This document shows positions 6,104 to 12,563 of a stretch of 17,146 nt of DNA, in pieces. Location of the stretch: contig DAOSBJ010000013.1 in NCBI GenBank assembly GCA_035360795.1, positions 1-17,146 on the forward strand. The letters run 5' to 3'. How positions within the stretch are numbered: the first letter of the stretch is position 1; every line of letters begins with the position of its first letter. A model generated the notes under the pieces. The model was not told the origin of the DNA and ran no database searches. It saw nothing but the letters and a program-made list of their open reading frames with translations. The translations under genes and the position numbers were made by a program. Source of the DNA: DAOOKJ01 sp035360795. GTDB taxonomy: Bacteria > Patescibacteriota > Minisyncoccia > UBA6257.

Positions 6104-6132
6104 ATTATATCACTAAACTTCTAAATAGTCAA
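6104..6132 (-). promoter_or_regulatory. Strong promoter of the small two-gene module
   Basis: On the minus strand TTGACT (6132-6127), a 17-base spacer and TATAAT (6109-6104), with TGa directly before it. It is divergent from the rubredoxin promoter, with only 16 bases between the two -35 boxes. Confidence 0.85.
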
Positions 6133-6148
6133 ATTTTTCATTTATCTC

Positions 6149-6176
6149 TTGACAAACTTAAAATAGGCTTTAAAAT
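6149..6176 (+). promoter_or_regulatory. Rubredoxin promoter
   Basis: Consensus TTGACA (6149-6154), a 16-base spacer and TAAAAT (6171-6176). The predicted leader is about 130 bases. It contains CTTG-GGCGGG-CAAG and AAGGT-CGAT-ACCTT hairpins. The A/T-rich remainder holds no SD before the ATG at 6317. Confidence 0.7.
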
Positions 6177-6316
6177 AGATACAAAAATAGCTCAAAACTC
6201 AAAACTTGGGCGGGCAAGAAGGTCAAAATTTTTTAAATTTCACTTAATTTTTTAAGGTCGATACCTTAGAAGTTAATTCTTTTAAGGTTTATTGCTTAAA
6301 ATTAAATTAAATCAAA

Positions 6317-6526
6317 ATGAAATACAAATGTAGCGCTTGCGGCTATATTTATGACGAAGCCGTAGAAAGTACTAAATTTGCAGATTTAAAGGAAGATTGG
6401 GTTTGTCCGAAATGCGGAGCGCCGAAAGAAGCCTTTGAATTAGAAGAAGATAATGATGAAGAAGATTATTATGGAGAAGATACTGAACCTGAATCAGACG
6501 AATCATCAGATGAAGATTTGATATAA
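6317..6526 (+). CDS. Rubredoxin with short loop and acidic C-terminal tail
   Basis: Rubredoxins are small cytoplasmic electron carriers with one iron held by four cysteines. Here these are C5 and C8 in CSACGYIYDE and C30 and C33 in WVCPKCGAP. The spacer between the two knuckles is about a dozen residues shorter than in typical rubredoxins, which usually carry a PxxGxxP loop there. After about residue 41 comes a tail almost entirely of Asp, Glu and Ser (to 69) with no family counterpart, which may aid solubility or partner binding. It is a single-gene unit with its own promoter and a strong bidirectional terminator. A zinc-ribbon rather than iron role cannot be excluded by sequence alone. Confidence 0.86.
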   Translation: MKYKCSACGYIYDEAVESTKFADLKEDWVCPKCGAPKEAFELEEDNDEEDYYGEDTEPESDESSDEDLI

Positions 6527-6551
6527 CTCAAATTATTAAGAATTAAAAAAT

Positions 6552-6580
6552 CGCTCCTGATATTTCAGGAGCGGTTTTTA
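6552..6580. terminator. Bidirectional terminator between rubredoxin and gpmI
   Basis: CGCTCCTGA (6552-6560) pairs perfectly with TCAGGAGCG (6565-6573) around TATT. The + side continues into GTTTTTATTTTT and the - side into ATTTTTT, so it can end both convergent transcripts. Confidence 0.92.
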
Positions 6581-6626
6581 TTTTTATTTTTATTTTTATT
6601 TTTATATTTATATTTATTTTTTATTT
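6575..6626. repeat. TTTTTA simple repeat
   Basis: The stretch is about 50 bases of T/A, mostly TTTTTA units degrading to TATTTA. It directly follows the terminator and is low complexity. Confidence 0.85.
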
Positions 6627-6639
6627 AATTGGTTTGATT

Positions 6640-8232
6640 TTAGTAGATTCCCAAAAGAGGAAGTAGACTTTGGCCAGTCATCTCCGGAGGAATTTTTAAA
6701 TTAAAAAGTTCCAAAATAGTTGGCGCGACATCAGCCAGCATCCCGCCGGCAGTTCTTTCAATGTTTTTAATTTCTTCCTTAGTTCTGGGAGTTTGTCTTT
6801 TATAACGGTTGTCTACTAAATAAAAAGGTACAGGATTTACGTCGTGTTCAGTTTCTATTTCGCCAGTATAAGGATTAGCCATTCTTTCAAGATTGCCATG
6901 GTCAGCGGTAATTAAAAAAGTATAGTCATAATTTAAGCCATAACTGACTATTTTTTGAAGTTCTCTGTCAATAACTTCAGCCGCGGCAATACCGGCTTTA
7001 ATGTTTCCCGTATGGCCAATTAAATCAGGATTGGCATAGTTAATTAAAGTAAAATCATAAATATTTTCTTCAAAAGATTGAAGCAACCTTTCGCTGACTT
7101 TTTCTGCCATTAACTCAGGATAATCTTCTAAATGAAGGGTTTTAAGAGAGGGCACAATCACCCAATATTCGCCTGGATAAGGTTCTTCTCTTAAGCCGTC
7201 GAAAAAGTAAGTGACATGAGCGTATTTTTCCGATTCAGCCAAATGCAGTTGTCTTTTTTGATTTTCGGATAAAACTTTTGCTAAACAAGTGGAAATTTTT
7301 TGGGGTGGAAAAGCCACTAAAGTATTGAAGTCTTTGCGGTATTGGGTCATCGTGGCGATTTTTACTTTTTCAAATTTCTTGATTGGAAACTGGTTGAAAT
7401 AAGGGTCGACAAAACATTCTACTAATTGTCTCATTCTTTCCTCCCGAAAATTAAAGAAAATTATTCCGTCTCCTTCTTTAATAAGTTTTGAAGAGATGTC
7501 TTCATTAGGAGGGTTAATGATTGCCGGAATAATAAATTCGTCAGTAATATTTTCTTTATACGAATTGTCAAGATAATCAATTGGATTAGTAGCAGTTTTG
7601 CCTTTGCCAAAAACAAGTAAATCATAAACTTTTTGCGTCCGATTATAATTTTTATCTCTATCCATTCCATAAAATCTGCCACTTAGAGAAGCAATTCTAG
7701 TATTTTGTCTGCTTTCTAAATCTAAATGAAGTTTTTTAAGAAGGTTTTTGGCGGCGGTTGGCGGAGAATCCCGGCCATCAGTAAATAAATGAAGATTTAC
7801 TTTTTCTATATTCCATTGCATTGCCATGTCAATTAAAGCTAAAAGATGCTCGTAAGAACTATGAACCAAGGCATCGCTCAAGAGACCAATTAAATGCAGT
7901 GAACTATTTTGTTCTTTAGCATACTTTAAAGTTTCAACTAAAGATGGATTTTGAAAAAAAGTTTTATTGTTTATCGCTTGAGAAATTCTCACTGAATATT
8001 GATAAATAATCTGTCCTGTGCCTAAAGTTAAATGTCCAACTTCACTGTTGCCAGCCTCATTAAATGGCAAGCCAACCGCAATTCCTGAAGATTGCAAAGT
8101 AGTTGAAGGATAGAATTTTTTAATCTCATCAATAAAAGGAGTTTTCGCTTGATAGATAGCATTGGAAAAATTATCTTGGCCGATTCCCCAGCCGTCTAAA
8201 ATTACTAAACAAATTTTTGAACTTAAAGGCAT
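6640..8232 (-). CDS. gpmI: 2,3-bisphosphoglycerate-independent phosphoglycerate mutase
   Basis: This cytoplasmic glycolytic enzyme interconverts 3- and 2-phosphoglycerate through a phosphoserine and two Mn ions. The 530-residue protein is slightly longer than usual (about 510). It has the N-terminal metal motif LVILDGWG (D13), the catalytic serine S63 in GNSEVGHL, the FTDGRDSPP segment, SGRFYGMDRD, the HTGN motif and the ADHGN metal motif near the C-terminus. The alkaline-phosphatase-like and phosphotransferase halves are both complete. The start ATG (8232) is followed upstream by only 8 bases before the N gap, so its promoter is not visible. It converges on rubredoxin and shares the bidirectional terminator. 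Confidence 0.96.
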   Translation of the reverse strand: MPLSSKICLVILDGWGIGQDNFSNAIYQAKTPFIDEIKKFYPSTTLQSSGIAVGLPFNEAGNSEVGHLTLGTGQIIYQYSVRISQAINNKTFFQNPSLVETLKYAKEQNSSLHLIGLLSDALVHSSYEHLLALIDMAMQWNIEKVNLHLFTDGRDSPPTAAKNLLKKLHLDLESRQNTRIASLSGRFYGMDRDKNYNRTQKVYDLLVFGKGKTATNPIDYLDNSYKENITDEFIIPAIINPPNEDISSKLIKEGDGIIFFNFREERMRQLVECFVDPYFNQFPIKKFEKVKIATMTQYRKDFNTLVAFPPQKISTCLAKVLSENQKRQLHLAESEKYAHVTYFFDGLREEPYPGEYWVIVPSLKTLHLEDYPELMAEKVSERLLQSFEENIYDFTLINYANPDLIGHTGNIKAGIAAAEVIDRELQKIVSYGLNYDYTFLITADHGNLERMANPYTGEIETEHDVNPVPFYLVDNRYKRQTPRTKEEIKNIERTAGGMLADVAPTILELFNLKIPPEMTGQSLLPLLGIY

Positions 8233-8240
8233 ACAATAAA

Positions 8241-8340
8241 NNNNNNNNNNNNNNNNNNNNNNNNNNNNNNNNNNNNNNNNNNNNNNNNNNNNNNNNNNNN
8301 NNNNNNNNNNNNNNNNNNNNNNNNNNNNNNNNNNNNNNNN
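8241..8340. other. Assembly gap (100 N)
   Basis: Exactly 100 N, the usual placeholder for a scaffold join of unknown true length. The regulatory region of gpmI and anything between it and the rny promoter is missing. Confidence 0.98.
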
Positions 8341-8647
8341 TATTATACTCCTTTTGAAAAATTTTTGGAAATTTTTGACAAGAAAAAAGTAGTTTGCTAT
8401 AATAGAAAAGTATTTGAAATTTAAATGGTTGAAAAAATTAACTTTGGCAGTTATTCTCTCGGTTTTACCCCAAAAGATTGGATTTAAGGCTTCTAGCGAG
8501 ATTTAGACTATGAAATTTTCTATTTTTCCATTTTTTTTGTTTATTATTTCTTCTGCGAGTGTCAAACTTAAACTGGCTTTTTTAGGGTTTGATTTCAAAT
8601 TAGGATAGTTTTAGATAAAAACCTGAGATAAACTGTCATTCACTATT
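8341..8647 (+). other. Long rny leader with two mini-ORFs
   Basis: Between the gap and rny there is the promoter plus about 235 bases of leader. It contains two short frames: 20 codons from the ATG at 8425 (MVEKINFGSYSLGF...) and 32 codons from the ATG at 8510, rich in Phe/Ile/Leu like a signal peptide (MKFSIFPFFLFIISS). Neither has an SD. TCAAAC and GTTTGA in 8565-8595 could form a stem. A second, weaker promoter, TTGATT (8589-8594) / TAGATA (8612-8617), lies closer to rny. No real gene is recognised. Confidence 0.45.
8375..8403 (+). promoter_or_regulatory. Consensus promoter upstream of rny
   Basis: TTGACA (8375-8380), a 17-base spacer and TATAAT (8398-8403), with TGc before the -10. It is the best sigma-70-type promoter in the window. 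The rny ATG is about 240 bases further on. Confidence 0.9.
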
Positions 8648-10168
8648 ATGACTAATTTTTTATTTATAATTATTTCTGCTTTAGGAGGAATACTTTTGGG
8701 ATATTTCATTAGGCAGAGTTTAGCCCAGAAGCAGGCTAATTCAGTTGAGGCAAAATTGAAGGTTCGTTTGGAAAAAGTTAAAGAAGAAGCGAAAAATTTA
8801 GTATCAGAAGCAAAAGATAAAGCGGATAAGATTTTAGAAGAAGCGCGAGAAGAGGAAAAAAAGCGGAAGAATCAATTGAATAAATTAGAAGAGAGATTGC
8901 TGGAAAGAGAAACATTGTTAGACAAAAGGCAATTAGATTTAGACGAGAAAGAAAAGGAAGTTAAAGATATATACGAGAAAATTCAGAATTTAAAAACTGA
9001 ATTAGAAAATTTAAAAAACTCTGAATTAGAAAATTTGGAAAAGATTGCCAAAATGACAAAAGAAGATGCCAAAAACGAACTTTTTGAAAGAGTAGAAAAA
9101 GAACATCAGGCAGAAATTTTGGAACTTCTAAGAAAATATGAAGATTTGAAAAAAGAAGAATTAGATAAAAAGGCAAGAGAAATAATGGCCTCTGCTATTG
9201 AAAGATATGCCCATTCTAATGTTAGCGAAATTACGACTTCGATTGTTGATTTACCCTCGGACGATGTAAAAGGAAAAATTATTGGTCGCGAAGGAAGGAA
9301 TATTAGACATTTTGAAAAATTAACTGGGGTGGAAGTGATAATTGACGATTCACCCTCAACAATTATTCTCTCTAGTTTTGACCCGGTAAGAAGGGAAATT
9401 TCAAGATTGGCGTTGGAAAAATTAATTGCCGACGGCAGAATTCAGCCGGCAAAAATAGAAGAAAAAGTTCTAGAAGCCCAAGCAGAAATCAGAGAGGAAA
9501 TTAAAAAAGCTGGGGAAGAAACGGTTTATGAGGCGGGAATTTTGGATTTGCCTCCAGAAATAGTGCATCTATTGGGACGTTTGAAATTCAGGACCAGTTA
9601 TGGCCAAAATGCTTTAGCCCACTCTTTAGAAGTATGTCTCTTGAGTGGCGCTTTGGCGTCTGAATTGGGTGCAAAGGTTGAAATTGCCAAAAAGGCCGGT
9701 CTTTTACATGATATTGGGAAAGCCGTGGACCAAGAAATTGAAGGCACTCATTTGGAATTAGGCAGAAGAATTCTTCAAAAATATCAAATGCCAGAGGAGG
9801 TAATTAAAGCAATGCAGTCTCATCATGGTGATTACCCACCTGAAACTCTTGAAGCAGTAATTATTAATGCTAGCGATGCAATCTCCGCTTCTCGACCAGG
9901 AGCAAGAAAAGATAGTTTAGAGGCCTATCTAAAAAGATTGACTAATTTAGAAGAGATTGCTACTTCTTTTGAAGGAGTAGAAAAAGCCTATGCAATTTCC
10001 GGGGGAAGAGAATTACGGGTTTTTGTTTTTCCAGAAAAAATAGATGATTTACAGGCCTTTAAATTAGCCCAAAATATTGTCAAACGAATAGAATCTGAAT
10101 TAAAATATCCAGGCGAAATAAAAGTCACTGTGATTAGAGAAACAAGAGTAATTGAAGTTGCCCGTTAA
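8648..10168 (+). CDS. rny: Ribonuclease Y
   Basis: RNase Y is a membrane-bound endoribonuclease that starts mRNA decay in bacteria lacking RNase E. The 506-residue protein has all its parts in order: an N-terminal membrane helix (about 2-21), a long charged coiled coil (about 30-190), a KH RNA-binding domain with the GREG loop in IIGREGRNIR (211-220), and an HD hydrolase domain. The HD metal ligands include H325 in LAHSLEV, H354-D355 in LLHDIGK, the SHHGD segment (391-395) and D410. The C-terminal RELRVFV...VIEVAR region is also conserved. Length matches the family (about 510-520). There is no SD before the ATG. The HU gene follows with its own promoter. Confidence 0.96.
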   Translation: MTNFLFIIISALGGILLGYFIRQSLAQKQANSVEAKLKVRLEKVKEEAKNLVSEAKDKADKILEEAREEEKKRKNQLNKLEERLLERETLLDKRQLDLDEKEKEVKDIYEKIQNLKTELENLKNSELENLEKIAKMTKEDAKNELFERVEKEHQAEILELLRKYEDLKKEELDKKAREIMASAIERYAHSNVSEITTSIVDLPSDDVKGKIIGREGRNIRHFEKLTGVEVIIDDSPSTIILSSFDPVRREISRLALEKLIADGRIQPAKIEEKVLEAQAEIREEIKKAGEETVYEAGILDLPPEIVHLLGRLKFRTSYGQNALAHSLEVCLLSGALASELGAKVEIAKKAGLLHDIGKAVDQEIEGTHLELGRRILQKYQMPEEVIKAMQSHHGDYPPETLEAVIINASDAISASRPGARKDSLEAYLKRLTNLEEIATSFEGVEKAYAISGGRELRVFVFPEKIDDLQAFKLAQNIVKRIESELKYPGEIKVTVIRETRVIEVAR

Positions 10169-10181
10169 ATAAATACTTTTG

Positions 10182-10210
10182 TTGCTTGACAAGAGATAGT
10201 GTGCTATAAT
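10182..10210 (+). promoter_or_regulatory. hup promoter, extended -10
   Basis: TATAAT (10205-10210) is preceded by TGc (10202-10204). A perfect TTGACA at 10186-10191 is only 13 bases away, too close for a normal pair. TTGCTT (10182-10187) has correct 17-base spacing but a poor match. The extended -10 probably dominates. Confidence 0.7.
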
Positions 10211-10244
10211 ACTATATATTTAAAGGTCGAAATCTAAAAAATTC

Positions 10245-10283
10245 ACCCGTCCAAGTTTTTGGAGGATAAAAATTTTGGCGGGT
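10245..10283 (+). promoter_or_regulatory. hup leader hairpin presenting GGAGGAU in its loop
   Basis: ACCCG (10245-10249) pairs with CGGGT (10279-10283), CCAAG (10251-10255) with TTTGG (10274-10278, one G-U), and TTTTT (10256-10260) with AAAAA (10268-10272). There is one bulged T on each side. The 7-base loop is GGAGGAT. The hup ATG lies 10 bases after the stem, so the only SD-like sequence of this gene is held in a loop about 30 bases upstream. Confidence 0.65.
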
Positions 10284-10293
10284 AAAACAAAAT

Positions 10294-10563
10294 ATGACAA
10301 AAGAAGGATTAATCGAGGCAGTGGCTTCAAAAGCCTGTTCCAAGAAAGAAGCATCAGACATTGTTAATGAGGTTTTTGATTTAATCACCAAAGCCTTGTC
10401 CAAAGGAGAGGATGTGGTAATTACCGGCTTTGGCACTTTTAGCGCCAAGAAGAGAGCAGCCAGACAAGGAGTCAATCCAAAAACCGGCGAGAAGATTAGC
10501 ATTCCGGCAATGACTGTGCCTAAATTTAAGGCAGGAAAAGGATTGAAAGAAGCTGTTAAATAA
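10294..10563 (+). CDS. hup: HU-family DNA-binding protein
   Basis: HU is a small histone-like protein that binds and bends DNA as a dimer in the nucleoid. At 89 residues the length is standard. The N-terminal helices read MTKEGLIEAVASKA...KKEASDIVNEVFDLI. The core strand is GEDVVITGFGTFSAKKRAAR, followed by the arm GVNPKTGEKISIPA, with the conserved proline near residue 72 (IPAMTVPKFKAGKGLKEAV at the end). The start is the family start. The frame is preceded by a hairpin leader rather than a direct SD, which suggests translational or protein-mediated control, possibly autoregulation. A terminator shared with rpsA follows directly. Confidence 0.97.
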   Translation: MTKEGLIEAVASKACSKKEASDIVNEVFDLITKALSKGEDVVITGFGTFSAKKRAARQGVNPKTGEKISIPAMTVPKFKAGKGLKEAVK

Positions 10564-10573
10564 TAACGAAAAA

Positions 10574-10607
10574 CAAAAAAATCCCAGCCAAGCGCTGGGA
10601 TTTTTTT
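10574..10607. terminator. Bidirectional terminator between hup and rpsA
   Basis: ATCCCAGC (10581-10588) pairs with GCTGGGAT (10594-10601) around CAAGC. A7 lies before and T7 after, so it serves both convergent genes. Confidence 0.93.
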
Positions 10608-10624
10608 GTTGATTTTTTAATCTT

Positions 10625-11512
10625 TTATTTTTCCTCTATATTTTTTAGCGAAAGAGCGAGACGATTATTTTTTATATTGGTAATTTTTGCTTTTACTATG
10701 TCTCCTTCTTTTAAAACTTTTCTAATTGCCTCAATTCCTTTAGTTTCTATTTGTTCAGGAGGTGTCTCTTTTTCGGTTTTTTCTGTTTCAGATTTTTCGA
10801 AAGGAATTTCTGAAATATGAATTAAGGCGTCAATTGGAAAAGGAGTATTTTGTAAAGTTACAAAAGCGCCAAAATCAACAATTTTGGAGATTTTAGCTTC
10901 AATAACATCACCGACCTTGAAATTTTTTATGATTTCATTAATTTTATCTTGCTCAACTAATTTTTCGGAAAAAATCAATTTTGAAGTATTTGGGTCCAAA
11001 TCTAAAATTTTTATTTTAATTTCCTGACCAATTAAACTTTTCAATTTTTCGAGAATTTTTTCTTTATCGGCATTTTCAACTCTAGGATAATGTTCCAAAG
11101 ATAATTGTGAGACAGGCAAAAAGCCTGTAATTCCTTCTAATTTCCCTATTAAGCCACCAGCATTCGCTTCAGTAATAACAAGAGAAACGACCTGATTTTC
11201 TTCTTTTATTTTTCTTAATTTTTCCCAGGATTGAGAAAGATTTACTTGCTCAAAAGCCGCTTCAATTAAGCCCATTTCATTTTCTCTTTCAATGACTTTA
11301 ACTACCAGTTCATCCCCAATTTCAATATTTTTAATCATTTCTTTTGCTTGAAGAAATTGCGAACCTCTGATAATTCCTGTTCCATAAGGAGATAAATCAA
11401 CCAATAAAAAACGACCGCTTTTTTCCAAAACTTTTGCTTTTAAACAAGTATTTTCTGTTATTTCATTGGGAAATTGATACTTTTTCGATTTAATAATTGT
11501 TTGTTCTGTCAT
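10625..11512 (-). CDS. rpsA: Small ribosomal subunit protein S1, three S1 domains
   Basis: S1-family proteins help load mRNA on the 30S subunit. This 295-residue version has three OB-fold S1 repeats, at about residues 20-85, 106-184 and 199-291, against six in E. coli S1. The second contains GGLIGKLEGITGFLPVSQL (119-137). The third contains KISKIVDFGAFVTL (207-220) and ALIHISEI (229-236). A charged insertion rich in Glu/Lys/Thr (about 237-263) splits the third repeat before KVLKEGDIVKAKI. It could also be another S1-domain RNA-binding protein, but domain number and motifs fit a reduced S1. No SD precedes the ATG. tRNA-Phe ends 32 bases upstream on the same strand, so co-transcription is likely. 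Confidence 0.85.
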   Translation of the reverse strand: MTEQTIIKSKKYQFPNEITENTCLKAKVLEKSGRFLLVDLSPYGTGIIRGSQFLQAKEMIKNIEIGDELVVKVIERENEMGLIEAAFEQVNLSQSWEKLRKIKEENQVVSLVITEANAGGLIGKLEGITGFLPVSQLSLEHYPRVENADKEKILEKLKSLIGQEIKIKILDLDPNTSKLIFSEKLVEQDKINEIIKNFKVGDVIEAKISKIVDFGAFVTLQNTPFPIDALIHISEIPFEKSETEKTEKETPPEQIETKGIEAIRKVLKEGDIVKAKITNIKNNRLALSLKNIEEK

Positions 11513-11544
11513 TGTTTTAAAATATCTTTATTCAAGTGAGGGGG

Positions 11545-11616
11545 TGCCGAGGCGGTGAATCGAACACCGGACGCCTTGCTCTTCAGGCAAGCGCTCTTCC
11601 ACTGAGCTACCTCGGC
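11545..11616 (-). tRNA. tRNA-Phe (GAA)
   Basis: The minus strand folds into a full cloverleaf. The acceptor is GCCGAGG/CCTCGGC. The D arm has GCTC/GAGC. The anticodon stem CTTGC/GCAAG has loop CTGAAGA, giving GAA. The T arm is GGTG-rich with TTCGATT, and A73 follows. The genome reads ACCCC after the acceptor, so CCA is not encoded. It lies directly upstream of rpsA. Confidence 0.96.
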
Positions 11617-11952
11617 TTTTTAATATTTTAAATGAAATTAGTTTAACAAAAAAATTTTTAAATGTAAAGAAACAAGTGTTCAAAATAAACCAATTCAAAT
11701 TTTCTTTATTATCTTACCAAGTTTAGTTCATAAATCAAGAAAGAGAAGTCCCAAATGCCGAAATTAGGCAGGTGGGGTTTTGCCCCGCCTGCTGACAACC
11801 AAACCGCGAAAATTTTCTAAAGCTGTTTTGCTCACCCGTCCTTCGAGTGGGCTTGCTCTCAAAAATTAAAAGATTTAAAGAAAATAAAAATTACGATAGT
11901 GAATTTTACATCTATAGATAATTTTTATACTGTGTATTGGTTATTTGGGTCT
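11617..11952. other. Intergenic region with strong hairpin
   Basis: The stretch is A/T-rich at its left. In the middle is a GC-rich hairpin, GCAGG-T-GGGG / CCCC-G-CCTGC (11768-11792, loop TTTTG), with no T tract on either side. A second weaker one, CACCCG-TCCTT-CGAGTG, lies near 11835-11851. No gene was recognised. A GTG at 11899 is in frame with the next gene, but its added 18 residues do not resemble Nudix proteins. Confidence 0.5.
11905..11931 (+). promoter_or_regulatory. Possible promoter of the first Nudix gene
   Basis: TTTACA (11905-11910), a 15-base spacer and TATACT (11926-11931). Transcription would begin near 11938, supporting the ATG at 11953 rather than the upstream GTG. Confidence 0.35.
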
Positions 11953-12363
11953 ATGAAAGACAATGTTAGAATACGAAAACAAAAACAAGAAATTCTCCGC
12001 ACCTTCCGCATTGTAGTTGCTGCAGTAATTGTCAAAGAAGGATCGGTATTACTTCTTCAAAGAAAAGATGATGAGGAAGTTTATCCGGGATTATGGGAAC
12101 TTACTGGCGAAAAGTGTGAGTTCAATGAAACTAGTATAAAGGCACTCGTGCGAGAGGTCAAAGAAGAAACTGGGCTTTCCATTGTGGTAGAACGTCCAAT
12201 TTCAGTTTTCGAGTATGTAGTAGAGACTCTAAATGAAATTCGGGACACCACTCAAATCAATTTTCTTACTAGACCTACCGATCTGCAAGAAACAATTCAA
12301 GTCAACAATAAGGAACATCAAGCTGTGCATTGGTTTACCAAGAAAGAATTGTTTTCTCTTTAA
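11953..12363 (+). CDS. Nudix hydrolase (MutT-like), variant Nudix box
   Basis: Nudix enzymes cleave nucleoside diphosphates linked to another moiety, using a Mg-binding box. From the ATG at 11953 the protein has 136 residues. VVAAVIVKEGSVLLLQRKDD is the first strand pair. The box reads G-E-K-C-E-F-N-E-...-REVKEETGL: catalytic R67, E68, E71, E72 and G74 are intact. The glycine that opens the G-x5-E signature is replaced by E53, so the box is slightly off consensus. It is clearly a paralogue of the convergent gene at 12564-13001 (shared RDxTQINFL and REVKEETGL). It ends about 25 residues earlier, losing the C-terminal helix. The frame can extend to a GTG at 11899, but the extra residues are unconserved. 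The substrate is unknown. Confidence 0.82.
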   Translation: MKDNVRIRKQKQEILRTFRIVVAAVIVKEGSVLLLQRKDDEEVYPGLWELTGEKCEFNETSIKALVREVKEETGLSIVVERPISVFEYVVETLNEIRDTTQINFLTRPTDLQETIQVNNKEHQAVHWFTKKELFSL

Positions 12364-12563
12364 AAAATTAACGAAAAAACACGAAAATGTGCCCCTGCGG
12401 CGCTAGATACCAAGTTTTAGTCCTTACTTTATCAAATATAGAGGCTTTTTAAAATATCTTTCTAATTATTTGAATAGATTTTTGTTTAACGTTTTTAAAT
12501 TTCCTGTTTTGATTTTTCAATATTATAGATGGCTAATGATTATTTTCCTTATTTTTATTCAAT

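Larger units (their letters stand above)
5938..6316. other. Intergenic region holding divergent promoters and two leaders
   Basis: This roughly 380-base stretch without a long gene holds the minus-strand attenuator-like leader, the two divergent promoters and the rubredoxin 5' leader. The G+C contrast is sharp: balanced composition at about 5940-6065 and strongly A/T after that. Apart from the 12-codon mini-ORF I see no convincing gene. Confidence 0.6.

Noticed and set aside
7461..7682. 73-codon minus-strand frame inside gpmI
   Set aside because: It is a shadow frame of the gpmI coding sequence, Ile/Leu/Lys-rich with no supporting signals.
8961..9176. 71-codon minus-strand frame inside rny
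   Set aside because: It is the antisense of the coiled-coil codons of RNase Y, giving a Leu/Phe-rich artefact.
10212..10502. 96-codon minus-strand frame over hup
   Set aside because: It overlaps a certain HU gene and its leader on the other strand, with no RBS.
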